DNA of 56,893 nt from contig CAYPCN010000008.1 in NCBI GenBank assembly GCA_964409235.1, positions 1 through 56,893 of the forward strand. Reading direction: 5' to 3'. Below, piece by piece: positions 44,546 to 52,930 of the stretch (position 1 is its first letter; every line of letters starts with the position of its first letter). The stretch is from CAINFV01 sp964409235. GTDB taxonomy: Bacteria > Chlamydiota > Chlamydiia > Chlamydiales > FEN-1388. A program made the position numbers and the translations under genes. Below the pieces are notes generated by a model. The model had not been told where the DNA came from. It saw only the letters and a program-made list of their open reading frames with translations, and ran no database searches.

Positions 44546-46591
44546 CTATCGTCCTTCCTCCATTGGGCGAAGGGAGAAGCCATCACGAAGATGGACCTGC
44601 GGTGGAAGCGTTCCCTCCAAAAGCCGTTGAAAAATTCCGAACGAATTTTCAACGCAAAAGCCACCATCGGTAAGAAGCAGCCAAATGATTTGCGCGACGA
44701 CTTCGTGACTCGCTTCTGGACGGATGATCTCTCGTATCGCTTCGACCACGCGTTGCCATTGTACGCTCTGTACAGGCGGTAGATGCTCGTAGTCTATTGC
44801 TGAAACAATCTGTTGTCCTCCATAAAAAAGACTACAAAGGAGGAGTCCAAAACATCGAGCGTATGGATCAGACACTTTATCCTGGAGCTGTACCCTCTCC
44901 AGTCTTGGAATTTCACCGATGATTCGCGCTCCAATCATTTCTTGCGTTGCGGGATTTCGGAGCAGCTCAACAGTCTGAGGAGTGATTGTAAGGTAAAAAT
45001 CGGGGGCTCTTTCCACAAAATCCCGCGCTATTCCATACGCAATCGCTACTCTCTCCTTCCACTGTTGAGGATGGCGGGACGAGAATAGCACCGACTGTGC
45101 TGTTTCTACATCGAGGATCTCCGACAATGCCTCAACGGCCTGCTCCGCCGTCACTCGCGTCGCCCGAGGTTGGAGCAGCCCAAGGATAATTCGGTCAATG
45201 GGTTCATCCATGGTAAGGGTTTGCCGTACGCTGTGTATGGCCCTCTCCCACCCTCCCTTGTCGATTTGATCCGCGCGCTCATCGAAAGCCACCGACCGAA
45301 AGAGGTTTGCCTCGGATCCATACCATAGCTCCAACATCGTTATGCCCAAAGCCCAACAATCATCTGCAGGAGAGGCCTTTCTCATCATCAGCCCTGGGCA
45401 TTGACCAAAGTCTACATAGTGAGATGCCGCCTTTTGAATGTTCCGCCCAGCAGGAACACATCCAGGGACATACAGGATGTGGCCGGAAAGACCTCCTGCG
45501 ATACCATCCCAATACACTCGTATGTGTTCAGGACAGATGCTCATATGGACAAGCTTTTTCTTATGAAGCTGCGCCATCGAAGCCGCAACATGATACATGA
45601 GGCGGCAGAGAGTCTGTCTTCGCTGAGGAGGCTGGGCACATCGATTTTTCTGCACAAAAATTTGTGCTGAGCTTGGTACAACGATCTTCTCTACTGCTTG
45701 TGAAGCCTCCGTAGCGGACACCCATTGACGACACCGCTCCCCTCCTATCACATCACACAAAGCTTGGACAGCTCTTTGAGCGGTCGGCCTCGTGTCAGAA
45801 GGGCCAAGCAGAGCAGCAATGAGCCGATCAGCGGGATCGGTAGAAGAGAGCGTAACGCGAAGCTGCCGGACTGCAGCGCGCCATGTTTCTCTCGACATAT
45901 CCTGCAGGCCATGGATGGGATTCCTTGCCGGGCCGTGGAGAAGATCGTACAGCAAGATGCCGAACGCCCACATATCATGAGCAAAATCTGCCTGTAGGCC
46001 AGTAATGGCTGTTCCGCAATCCAAATCCAAATATTTCGGGGTCGTTTGCCTCCAACCTGCTCCTTGAGAGACCACACTACTGCCGTCCACAAGCCTTCCG
46101 TACATCAAGCTTGAGGATTCATCTACGCCGATCTCCACATGTTTGGCTTTGACATTCATGTGGCAAAGCCCAAGCACATGTAGCCGAGCAATCCCCAACG
46201 CAACGAGGTAGGCGATCAAATACCTATCATCTTTATGTATCGACGAGGGAAGCTCGCCTAGTACTTCTTCAAGCGTTTTTCCTTTATACACAACGTTCCG
46301 AGGAGCATGAACATCCGGCCCTGCCACAAGATGTGCCGATTCGGTGCACGCTGTTGGGGTCGAATGCCCAAGGAGTTGAAGCCCTTGTATCACATGGTCA
46401 TCAATAGCTCTCGCCAAGTCTACCACAGACCATTCTTCAGAGGGCTCTTGCTCCTCCTCTGCACTGCCAAGAGCGTCGAGCTGCTCGTGGAGCTGTTGGA
46501 AATCTAGTCCCTCAAACACGCCCTCGTCATCTAACAGAGGAGTTGTTGATTGGGGGGATACCGTCCCCCAAGGAGAAATCTGTTCAGACAT
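44546..46591 (-). CDS. Tandem triple pseudokinase
   Basis: This 681-aa protein reads as three successive decayed kinase C-lobes. Repeat 1 has LHVLGLCHMNVKAKHV (144-151), then DMWAFGILLYDLLHG (206-220). Repeat 2 has LHKKKLVHMSICPEHI (349-357), then DCWALGITMLELWYG (411-425). Repeat 3 has YGIARDFVERAPDFYLTITP (519-538), then YARCFGLLLCSLFYG (577-591). Each ends with a matching helix pair (DPADRLIAALL, EPIDRIILGLL, HEVVAQIIWLL). The catalytic Asp is Asn or Ser, no DFG remains and no Gly loop is seen, so no copy should phosphorylate. An acidic N-terminal tail of about 85 residues precedes repeat 1. It converges on the active kinase gene, 3 bp apart. Scaffold or kinase-regulator function is inference. 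Confidence 0.78.
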   Translation of the reverse strand: MSEQISPWGTVSPQSTTPLLDDEGVFEGLDFQQLHEQLDALGSAEEEQEPSEEWSVVDLARAIDDHVIQGLQLLGHSTPTACTESAHLVAGPDVHAPRNVVYKGKTLEEVLGELPSSIHKDDRYLIAYLVALGIARLHVLGLCHMNVKAKHVEIGVDESSSLMYGRLVDGSSVVSQGAGWRQTTPKYLDLDCGTAITGLQADFAHDMWAFGILLYDLLHGPARNPIHGLQDMSRETWRAAVRQLRVTLSSTDPADRLIAALLGPSDTRPTAQRAVQALCDVIGGERCRQWVSATEASQAVEKIVVPSSAQIFVQKNRCAQPPQRRQTLCRLMYHVAASMAQLHKKKLVHMSICPEHIRVYWDGIAGGLSGHILYVPGCVPAGRNIQKAASHYVDFGQCPGLMMRKASPADDCWALGITMLELWYGSEANLFRSVAFDERADQIDKGGWERAIHSVRQTLTMDEPIDRIILGLLQPRATRVTAEQAVEALSEILDVETAQSVLFSSRHPQQWKERVAIAYGIARDFVERAPDFYLTITPQTVELLRNPATQEMIGARIIGEIPRLERVQLQDKVSDPYARCFGLLLCSLFYGGQQIVSAIDYEHLPPVQSVQWQRVVEAIREIIRPEASHEVVAQIIWLLLTDGGFCVENSFGIFQRLLEGTLPPQVHLRDGFSLRPMEEGR

Positions 46592-46607
46592 ACTACCCCT
46601 ATGGCAT

Positions 46608-46713
46608 GAGCTCTTTGCGAGATGCTTCTTGGAAGACAGAGAGGGATCTTTGTGGCCGAATCCACCTAAAAATCTCCCTCTTCTCCTCTAAAAATCCATA
46701 TCGCAATTGGCCC
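46608..46713. repeat. Intergenic imperfect-palindrome repeat, copy B
   Basis: Left end GAGCTCTTTGCGAGATGC, right end (other strand) GGGCCAATTGCGATATGG, with an inner hairpin GAGGGAT/ATCTCCCTC. The interior TCTTTGTGGCC is shared with copy A, as is TTCTCCTCTAAAAATCCA before the right end. It fills the space between the pseudokinase start and the acrB stop, ending 2 bp before the latter. Confidence 0.8.
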
Positions 46714-46715
46714 TG

Positions 46716-49700
46716 TTACACGGTTGCTACGACTTCGACACATTGTGGCCTCTTCACCCGTTCTCGGATGCTATCGACCATTGCGTAGACAACCGGGACG
46801 ACGACCAATGTCAATACCATCGACGTCAATAAGCCGCCGATTGTGGCGATGGCCATGGGAGCTCGGCTTTCGGAGCCTACGCCATGGCTGAGGGCAATGG
46901 GCAGCATCCCAAAAATCATGGCAAGCGTCGTCATAAGGATAGGATGCAAGCGAGTTGCCCCAGCCTTGAGAAGAGCGTCGACTGTTGACAGCCCCTCTCG
47001 CTGTCGCAATGTGTTCGTATAGTCTACGAGAAGAATGGCATTTTTCGTAACGAGCCCCATCAGCATGATGATGCCGATGATCGTGTGAATGTTGAGCGTC
47101 GACCCCGTCAGAACCATTGCTCCAAGCGCTCCGACAATGGAAAATGGCAAAGAGAGCATAATGATCAGCGGATACAAAAAGCTTTCAAATTGTGACGCAA
47201 GCACCATGTAGACGACCACCACAGCAAGCAACAGAGCGAAGAGGAGGTTGGCAAACGATTCTTTCATCACGTCGGCCATCCCTGAAAAGGCAAAGCTATA
47301 GCCTGGCGGCAGGCGCATCTCATTGAGAATAGCGGTGATCTCATCAATACCTTGGCCTAATGTCTTCTTCCTTTCGACCAAGTTTATATAGACGGAGATA
47401 ATTCGCTCTCTGTTATCGCGGTCGATTTGTACAGGTCCCTTTTCAGAACGCACTTCGACGAGATTTTCAAGAGAGACCAGCTCGCCATGCGCATTTTTGA
47501 CAGACAGCGCAAGAAGGTGTTCTGGAGAGGAGCGAAACGCCTCTTGGAGCCGAACGCGAACAGAGTACCGATCTCCCTCATCCCTGAATTTCGCCGCGTC
47601 GATACCACCGACCATGGTCTTGATAGTTCTCCCAATGGCAGCGGGGGTGACGGCAAGCGCCGCGGCACGGTCGCGTTTGAGGAGCACGTCGACTTCGGGC
47701 TTATCCTTCTCGTACGAGAGGTCAAGATCGACATATCCCTCTCTAGTCCGAAGATGCGAGATCAGCGTCTCGGCAATTCCCTGCACGGTATCAAGGTTGT
47801 GGCCTTTGATATCCACTTGGATCGAACAGGCCTTTCTTGCCCCACCAGAAATGCGCATCACGGGCTCGATACTGATGGTATTTCCGTCTCTGAGTGGTGC
47901 CACCTTCTGCCGAGCCTTTTCCATCGCCTGGAACTGGCTGATCTTCCTCTGGTCTTTTTCGACCATTTTCACGTAGCACGTCCCTTCATTCACCTTCGCT
48001 AAATGGTCGGTACCAATCGTCGTAAAGGTGTAGAGAACCCATGGCTCTTTGGCAATCATCGCTCTGATTGCCGAAAGAACACCGTCCGTTGTCCGCAACG
48101 ACGAGCCGAGAGGAGTCTTTACTTGAATGGCAAATTCGCTCTGATCTTCCATAGGAGCAAACTCCGACCGAAGATATGTTCCCAACAACAAAGCACCGAC
48201 TAGGCAGGCGCAAGCCACCGCAATCGTGATGCCTCGACGACGCAACGCCATGCTCAGAAGCGAGGAATACCAAGCATCGAGCATCGCCAGCACGCGCTCA
48301 GCCATGACCGAAAGGCGCCCATGGCGCTCCTCCTTCTTCAAGAGTTTGGAAGCGAGCATCGGCGTCATTGTAAAAGCGACAAACAGGCTGATGAGAACCG
48401 ACGACGAAACCGTTATGCCAAACTGATACATAAAACGGCCGATGATCCCCTGCATCAGGGCCACCGGAAGGAAGACAGCCACGATTGACATGGTAATCGC
48501 AAACGCTGCCAGCCCAATCTCAGCTGTCCCTGTCCTTGCCGCCTCGCGCGATGATCCCGAGCGTGTAAAGTGGCGAAAGATATTTTCGATCACAACGATG
48601 GCATCGTCGATCAAAATCCCGATCGATAACGAGAGGGCGAGCATCGTCATAGTGTTCATCGTACATCCAAGCATCTGCATGACGATAAAGGTCGCCAACA
48701 CACTCAACGGAATGGCAAGAGCGCTGATGAGAGTGGTTCGAATATTCCGCAAGAAGAGGAAGACAATGAAAACGGCCAGGGCACCGCCAAAGATGAGGTG
48801 GAACTCGATTTCTTTGATCGAATGCTCAATATAGACCGACAGGTCTTGTGTGGTATGAAGCGAAATTTTCTGCGCGCTCAGCTCAGATCGCAGCGCTTCT
48901 ATTTCCTTTTTCACGCCATTGGCAACGGAGACCGTGTTCGTCCCCGACTGACGGCGAACGAGAAGGGCGATAGCCTTCTGGTCGTCAAGTCGTGCCAGTG
49001 AGCGTTCCTCCTCGAGGCCGTCAACGACATATCCGACATCGGACAGATGGATGGGAGTGTCGTCACGGTAGGCGATAAGGAGATCGTTGAACTGAGGAAG
49101 ATCCGAAAATTCTGCCTTTGTTTTGACGATGAACTCTTTGTCTCCAGTCTCTATTCTCCCGCCTGGAAGCTCGACATGGTGCGCTTGGAGAGCAGCGACG
49201 ACATCCCCACTGGAAAGGTTGAACCCTTCGAGTTTCTCGGGATCAAGATAGATCCACACAGTTCTCTCACGCCGGCCAACCAATGTGATTTGACCGACAT
49301 CCTTGACTTGTTGGAGACGGCTCTTCACCACCGTATCGGCAATATGAGAGAGCTCTTGGATCGATTGCTCGCCCGAGACTACCAATGCCATGATAGGCGC
49401 AGCGTCGATATCAAACTTCTCAACGACAGGATCTTCAAGATCGACGGGCAGCTCAGAACGGATGGTGCTTATCTTGGCCTGCACCTCCTGAAATGCCGTA
49501 TCGACGTTTTTCTCTAGCTGGAATTCAATGACGATCTGCGAGACACCATCGGCACTTGTCGAACGCAAATGTTTAATCGAGCTAATCGTTGACAGCGCAT
49601 CTTCAATAGGTTTTGAAACCGTTGTTTCAACTGTGCTCGGATCCGCACCCGGTAGCACAGAGACAACCGAGACGACAGGCACTTCAACGCGAGGATAGAG

Positions 49701-49805
49701 GTCGACCCCAAGGTTCTTCAAACAGAGAACCCCGAACAACGCCAGTCCGAGCATACTCATGGAGGTGAAGACTGGCCGTCGAATCGATATGTCAGAGAGG
49801 ATCAT
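46716..49805 (-). CDS. RND efflux transporter, inner-membrane pump (AcrB/MexB type)
   Basis: This 1029-aa proton-driven multidrug pump begins MILSDISIRRPVFTSMSMLG. The proton-relay Asp pair in transmembrane helix 4 is present (GILIDDAIVVIENIFRH). Two large periplasmic loops and 12 membrane segments are evident from hydrophobicity. The motif GSTLNIHTIIGIIMLMGLVTKNAILLVDY is typical of the HAE1 group. It is coupled to acrA by ATGA and is the last gene of tetR-tolC-acrA-acrB. Confidence 0.95.
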   Translation of the reverse strand: MILSDISIRRPVFTSMSMLGLALFGVLCLKNLGVDLYPRVEVPVVSVVSVLPGADPSTVETTVSKPIEDALSTISSIKHLRSTSADGVSQIVIEFQLEKNVDTAFQEVQAKISTIRSELPVDLEDPVVEKFDIDAAPIMALVVSGEQSIQELSHIADTVVKSRLQQVKDVGQITLVGRRERTVWIYLDPEKLEGFNLSSGDVVAALQAHHVELPGGRIETGDKEFIVKTKAEFSDLPQFNDLLIAYRDDTPIHLSDVGYVVDGLEEERSLARLDDQKAIALLVRRQSGTNTVSVANGVKKEIEALRSELSAQKISLHTTQDLSVYIEHSIKEIEFHLIFGGALAVFIVFLFLRNIRTTLISALAIPLSVLATFIVMQMLGCTMNTMTMLALSLSIGILIDDAIVVIENIFRHFTRSGSSREAARTGTAEIGLAAFAITMSIVAVFLPVALMQGIIGRFMYQFGITVSSSVLISLFVAFTMTPMLASKLLKKEERHGRLSVMAERVLAMLDAWYSSLLSMALRRRGITIAVACACLVGALLLGTYLRSEFAPMEDQSEFAIQVKTPLGSSLRTTDGVLSAIRAMIAKEPWVLYTFTTIGTDHLAKVNEGTCYVKMVEKDQRKISQFQAMEKARQKVAPLRDGNTISIEPVMRISGGARKACSIQVDIKGHNLDTVQGIAETLISHLRTREGYVDLDLSYEKDKPEVDVLLKRDRAAALAVTPAAIGRTIKTMVGGIDAAKFRDEGDRYSVRVRLQEAFRSSPEHLLALSVKNAHGELVSLENLVEVRSEKGPVQIDRDNRERIISVYINLVERKKTLGQGIDEITAILNEMRLPPGYSFAFSGMADVMKESFANLLFALLLAVVVVYMVLASQFESFLYPLIIMLSLPFSIVGALGAMVLTGSTLNIHTIIGIIMLMGLVTKNAILLVDYTNTLRQREGLSTVDALLKAGATRLHPILMTTLAMIFGMLPIALSHGVGSESRAPMAIATIGGLLTSMVLTLVVVPVVYAMVDSIRERVKRPQCVEVVATV

Positions 49806-50638
49806 TCGCCACCCCCATTCAGAGGAATCTCTATATGGACGAGAGCTCCTGGATGGATGGCATGGTCCTTATTCTTGATGGCAACGCGGCATTTGATCGA
49901 ACGGGTTTTTTCTTCAATATCTGGATAGATGCGGCTAATAGTCGCTGGTATACAGCTTGCTATGCCTTCGATCGAATAGACAACCGGAGTCCCTGACTTC
50001 AGACGGGCCATGTGGAGCTGGGGGACAGAAAATTCGACGTACAGGTTTTCGATGGACATCATTTCCAGAACCTTCGTCACTGGGGCAGCGTTGATCGGAT
50101 CTCCGGGATGGACGAGCCGCGTGGTGATCACGCCATCGTACGGAGCATAGATCGTCGATTCATCAAGATTCGTTTGGGCCCGATGCGCCGCCTCTTGAGC
50201 TTTTTGGACGCTGACAGCAGCCTGTTCATAGCGCATCTTGGCATCTTCAAAACGCTTCTGCGATATCGATGGTGACTGCCCTGAAGGCTTTTCAAACAGC
50301 TTTTTCATCCGCTCAAAGTCGCGCATGGCATCTTCATACTCTAGGTGGGCCGACCTCAAGACAGCCTGCGCCTCCGCCACAGCAATGGAAAAAAATTTTT
50401 GCTCAAGCTGCATGAGGGGCTGTTTCTTTTGTACGACATCGCCAACATCGACAAACACAGAGTCCACCCTGCCGGAGACCACACTGCCAAGAGTGCTCTT
50501 GCACAAAGGGCGCACGGTGCCCACGGCCCTCAGCGTACGAGTTTCAACAACAGGTCCTTCCTCGGCTCGAAGTGAAGAGGGAACCGTGAGGATGAGGAAC
50601 AATCCACACCAAAGAGCGTTTCGCCTATTACCCAACAT
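49802..50638 (-). CDS. RND efflux membrane-fusion protein (short)
   Basis: This 278-aa periplasmic adaptor has a Sec signal (NALWCGLFLILTVPSSLRA). It shows the biotinyl/lipoyl half motif GRVDSVFVDVGDVVQKKQPLMQLE, a short alpha-hairpin, IYAPYDGVITTRLVHPGDPI and a beta-barrel domain. It ends soon after GALVHIEIPLNGGGE, so the membrane-proximal domain of standard AcrA (about 380-400 aa) is mostly missing. No lipobox is seen. It overlaps tolC by 11 bp and acrB by 4 bp. Confidence 0.9.
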   Translation of the reverse strand: MLGNRRNALWCGLFLILTVPSSLRAEEGPVVETRTLRAVGTVRPLCKSTLGSVVSGRVDSVFVDVGDVVQKKQPLMQLEQKFFSIAVAEAQAVLRSAHLEYEDAMRDFERMKKLFEKPSGQSPSISQKRFEDAKMRYEQAAVSVQKAQEAAHRAQTNLDESTIYAPYDGVITTRLVHPGDPINAAPVTKVLEMMSIENLYVEFSVPQLHMARLKSGTPVVYSIEGIASCIPATISRIYPDIEEKTRSIKCRVAIKNKDHAIHPGALVHIEIPLNGGGE

Positions 50639-52010
50639 GTTCTATTCCTTGTATACAGATACGCCCTGCGACATAGTCGAGTGTCGACTTTGCAATGTAA
50701 AAGTCGTACAGCGATTGGTAATAGTTCGACCTGGCTTGTGCAAGGCGAGATTCATCATTGAGAACATCATCGCTTGTGACCAACCCCTCTTCGAAGAGGT
50801 CTCTGGAAATGGTGAGGTTCTCTTCAGCAAGGGCAATGCTTTTCTGCGCTACTGGAATGCGACAAAAAGCGCTGTCGACTTGAAGAAAGGCTTTTTGAAT
50901 ACCAACGTGAATATCTTCAACGGCCTCTCGATACCGAAGATCGAGGGAGGACAGGTGTTTCCGCTTTTGCGCCAGCTTTGAATTGACGATTCCGCCGTCA
51001 AAAATGGGAATGGCAATGCTGACACCGCCATGCACCCAGTTTTTATGCAATACATACGAATCGGAAGAGGTGTGAAGGTTCACAAAAGCATTGATGTCAG
51101 GATAGTTTTCCACTTGTGTTGCTTCGTAGTCGCGCACTGCTGCCGTCATCGACGCTGAGATTTTTTTCAGCACTGGATGCTCGCGATCAGCCTGACCGAT
51201 GATCTCTTCAACGCTTTCGCCCCATGATACAACGTCCTGAATATCCTCGATCTGTTCGACAGACGCGATCTCTTTTCCAGTCAGCCTCGACAGTGAACGC
51301 AGTGCGCTTTCAATGGCATGACGAGCTTGGATCAACTCTTGTTGCCGCTCGGCCAGCTGAACTTCGACGACGAGCACGTCGTTGTGGGTCACAAGTCCAA
51401 CACCGTACAAATCTCGAGAAGTGTCCCTCTGAGCTTCCAGAACGCGAATCGACTCCAAGATGACAGATACTAGTTTCGCTCCCTCCAATGCGCGATACAT
51501 ATCGACAGCAACAGCATTGAGCAGCTCTTGTCGAATCCCCTCTTTCTCATATCCCAACTCTTCAACAACCGCTGTTTGTGCGCCCACCAGGTTGAAGACA
51601 TATCCAAAGTCGTACAGTGGGACGGTGAGGGAGAGCTTGCCTTGAGCGACGCGCTTATTCGCTACTACGGTTGTGAGATACTTTGGTTGAGGAGGCGGCG
51701 GTGGAGGCGGGGGGAGCCATGGGAGAGCCGGAGCTGTTGCTGGATGCTTGGTATAGGCCGGGTTTTTTCGTTCGGACCCCAAGTGGTTATTTCGGATGCT
51801 ATATGAGCCATCCGCTGAAATTTTTGGGTAGTTTATACCGCGAATCTCCCGGATCTTTTCCGCCGCGATCAGCGTCTGCAACTCAGCAATGGACATTCTC
51901 TCACTGTGAGCAATCGCTGCCTGCTGTGCTTCAACCAGCGTCAGCTTCTGAGGCTCTTCAGCCCACACACCAAGAGGGACAATCAAGAGAAAAAGAAGGC
52001 AATAATTCAC
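50628..52010 (-). CDS. Outer-membrane efflux protein (TolC family)
   Basis: The 460-aa product starts at GTG 52010 with a good Sec signal (NYCLLFLLIVPLGVWA, cleavage before EEP). The TolC/OEP repeats follow (TLVEAQQAAIAHSERM..., YRALEGAKLVSVILESIRVLEAQ..., IAKSTLDYVAGRI). A Pro run (LPWLPPPPPPPPQPKY) lies in the first half. The frame is open to GTG 52082, which touches the tetR stop, but that start would bury the signal peptide behind 24 residues. A 10-codon leader ORF with a strong ribosome site ends on this GTG (GTGA). It forms the exit duct for the AcrAB-like pump encoded downstream. Confidence 0.87.
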   Translation of the reverse strand: MNYCLLFLLIVPLGVWAEEPQKLTLVEAQQAAIAHSERMSIAELQTLIAAEKIREIRGINYPKISADGSYSIRNNHLGSERKNPAYTKHPATAPALPWLPPPPPPPPQPKYLTTVVANKRVAQGKLSLTVPLYDFGYVFNLVGAQTAVVEELGYEKEGIRQELLNAVAVDMYRALEGAKLVSVILESIRVLEAQRDTSRDLYGVGLVTHNDVLVVEVQLAERQQELIQARHAIESALRSLSRLTGKEIASVEQIEDIQDVVSWGESVEEIIGQADREHPVLKKISASMTAAVRDYEATQVENYPDINAFVNLHTSSDSYVLHKNWVHGGVSIAIPIFDGGIVNSKLAQKRKHLSSLDLRYREAVEDIHVGIQKAFLQVDSAFCRIPVAQKSIALAEENLTISRDLFEEGLVTSDDVLNDESRLAQARSNYYQSLYDFYIAKSTLDYVAGRICIQGIEHVG

Positions 52011-52039
52011 AGAACACTCACAGTATTTTCCTGGTACAT
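52007..52039 (-). CDS. Putative 10-residue leader peptide coupled to tolC
   Basis: ATG 52039 is preceded 9 nt upstream by AGAGGAGG (52049-52056), the best ribosome site in this stretch. It encodes MYQENTVSVL and ends TGA at 52007-52009, overlapping the tolC GTG as GTGA. tolC itself has no good ribosome site, so its translation may depend on termination of this leader. Experimental support is lacking. Confidence 0.45.
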   Translation of the reverse strand: MYQENTVSVL

Positions 52040-52081
52040 GTCCGAACACCTCCTCTGCCAACAGGCCGGCCTCGGCAGCCA

Positions 52082-52708
52082 CTATTCCGCGCCGGAACAG
52101 GTACCTTGTACGCCAGATTTGTACTGAACGAACACTCCATACAAAAGCATATTCAACGATTCATTCATTCTTTTTATGGACGTCTTTTGATCGGCTTGAA
52201 ATACTTTTGTAAACATAATGCCGTATAAAAGATTGGTAATACAATCGATAATGAGGTCAAAATTTGAACAGCGGAGCTTCCCCTGCTGATGCAATCGCTG
52301 AAACATGGCTTTCCATTCTTCATCCCTTTTGGCACGATGGGCCAAGTAGGAAGAGACATCGCGAAGGCGAAATTCGGCCCGTTCTTGCACCAAAAGCTCG
52401 ACAAACTCAGGATGTTTTCGAAAGAATTCTATATACGAGCGAATAGCAAGGTGAACTCTGGCAATATCATCCTTTTCTTCGGTAATCTTCCAGCGAACAT
52501 ACTCTTCCATTTTCAGCATAGCTCGGTCGACAGCCGCAAAGAAGAGGTCCACCTTGCTCACGAAGTATCGATAGATCGTACCTTTGCCTACTCCAAGGCG
52601 ATCGGCAATTTGCTGCACGTCGGTATTTCGATAGCCAGTTTGGTAGAAGAGCTCTGTAGCAGTGTGTAAAATAGCCTCCTTACGGGCCTGTACGTGCTCT
52701 TTCTTCAT
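52082..52708 (-). CDS. TetR/AcrR-family transcriptional regulator
   Basis: In this 208-aa protein the N-terminal helix-turn-helix is canonical (ATELFYQTGYRNTDVQQIADRLGVGKGTIYRYFVSK). The C-terminal helical ligand domain is variable. It is the first gene of the efflux operon and lies 18 bp downstream of a perfect 26-bp palindrome, consistent with autorepression and control of tolC-acrA-acrB. The inducer is unknown. Confidence 0.93.
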   Translation of the reverse strand: MKKEHVQARKEAILHTATELFYQTGYRNTDVQQIADRLGVGKGTIYRYFVSKVDLFFAAVDRAMLKMEEYVRWKITEEKDDIARVHLAIRSYIEFFRKHPEFVELLVQERAEFRLRDVSSYLAHRAKRDEEWKAMFQRLHQQGKLRCSNFDLIIDCITNLLYGIMFTKVFQADQKTSIKRMNESLNMLLYGVFVQYKSGVQGTCSGAE

Positions 52709-52726
52709 CTTTGAAACGACCTAGAT

Positions 52727-52752
52727 TTGCGGACTGACCGGTCAGTCCGCAA
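52727..52752. promoter_or_regulatory. Palindromic operator for the TetR-type regulator
   Basis: This is a perfect 26-bp inverted repeat with half-site TTGCGGACTGACC, centred on CCGG. It is 18 bp upstream of tetR. TGACCGGTCA cores are typical of TetR/AcrR operators. Placement in the promoter region of the only operon here supports autoregulation. Confidence 0.8.
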
Positions 52753-52798
52753 CAACGGTACACGATCTCCGGAGTTTTCTTCCAGTTGGTACGTGGCT

Positions 52799-52923
52799 GC
52801 GCCATTTGCGATGTGTCTTTTGGAGGATAGGGCAGCGAATCTACCCCAACCCTTTTCACTCATATGTCAAGGCATAGGGGTTTTGAGGTAGCTCGATCCA
52901 AAAATCCACATCGCAACTGGCTC
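52799..52923. repeat. Intergenic imperfect-palindrome repeat, copy C
   Basis: The left end GCGCCATTTGCGATGTGTCT and the right end (other strand) GAGCCAGTTGCGATGTGGAT share about 14 of 17 terminal bases in inverted orientation. The interior contains CTTTTGGAGGATAG (left arm, shared with H and A) and a segment shared with copy D. It ends 7 bp before the glycosyltransferase stop codon. Confidence 0.8.
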
Positions 52924-52930
52924 CGGGTGG

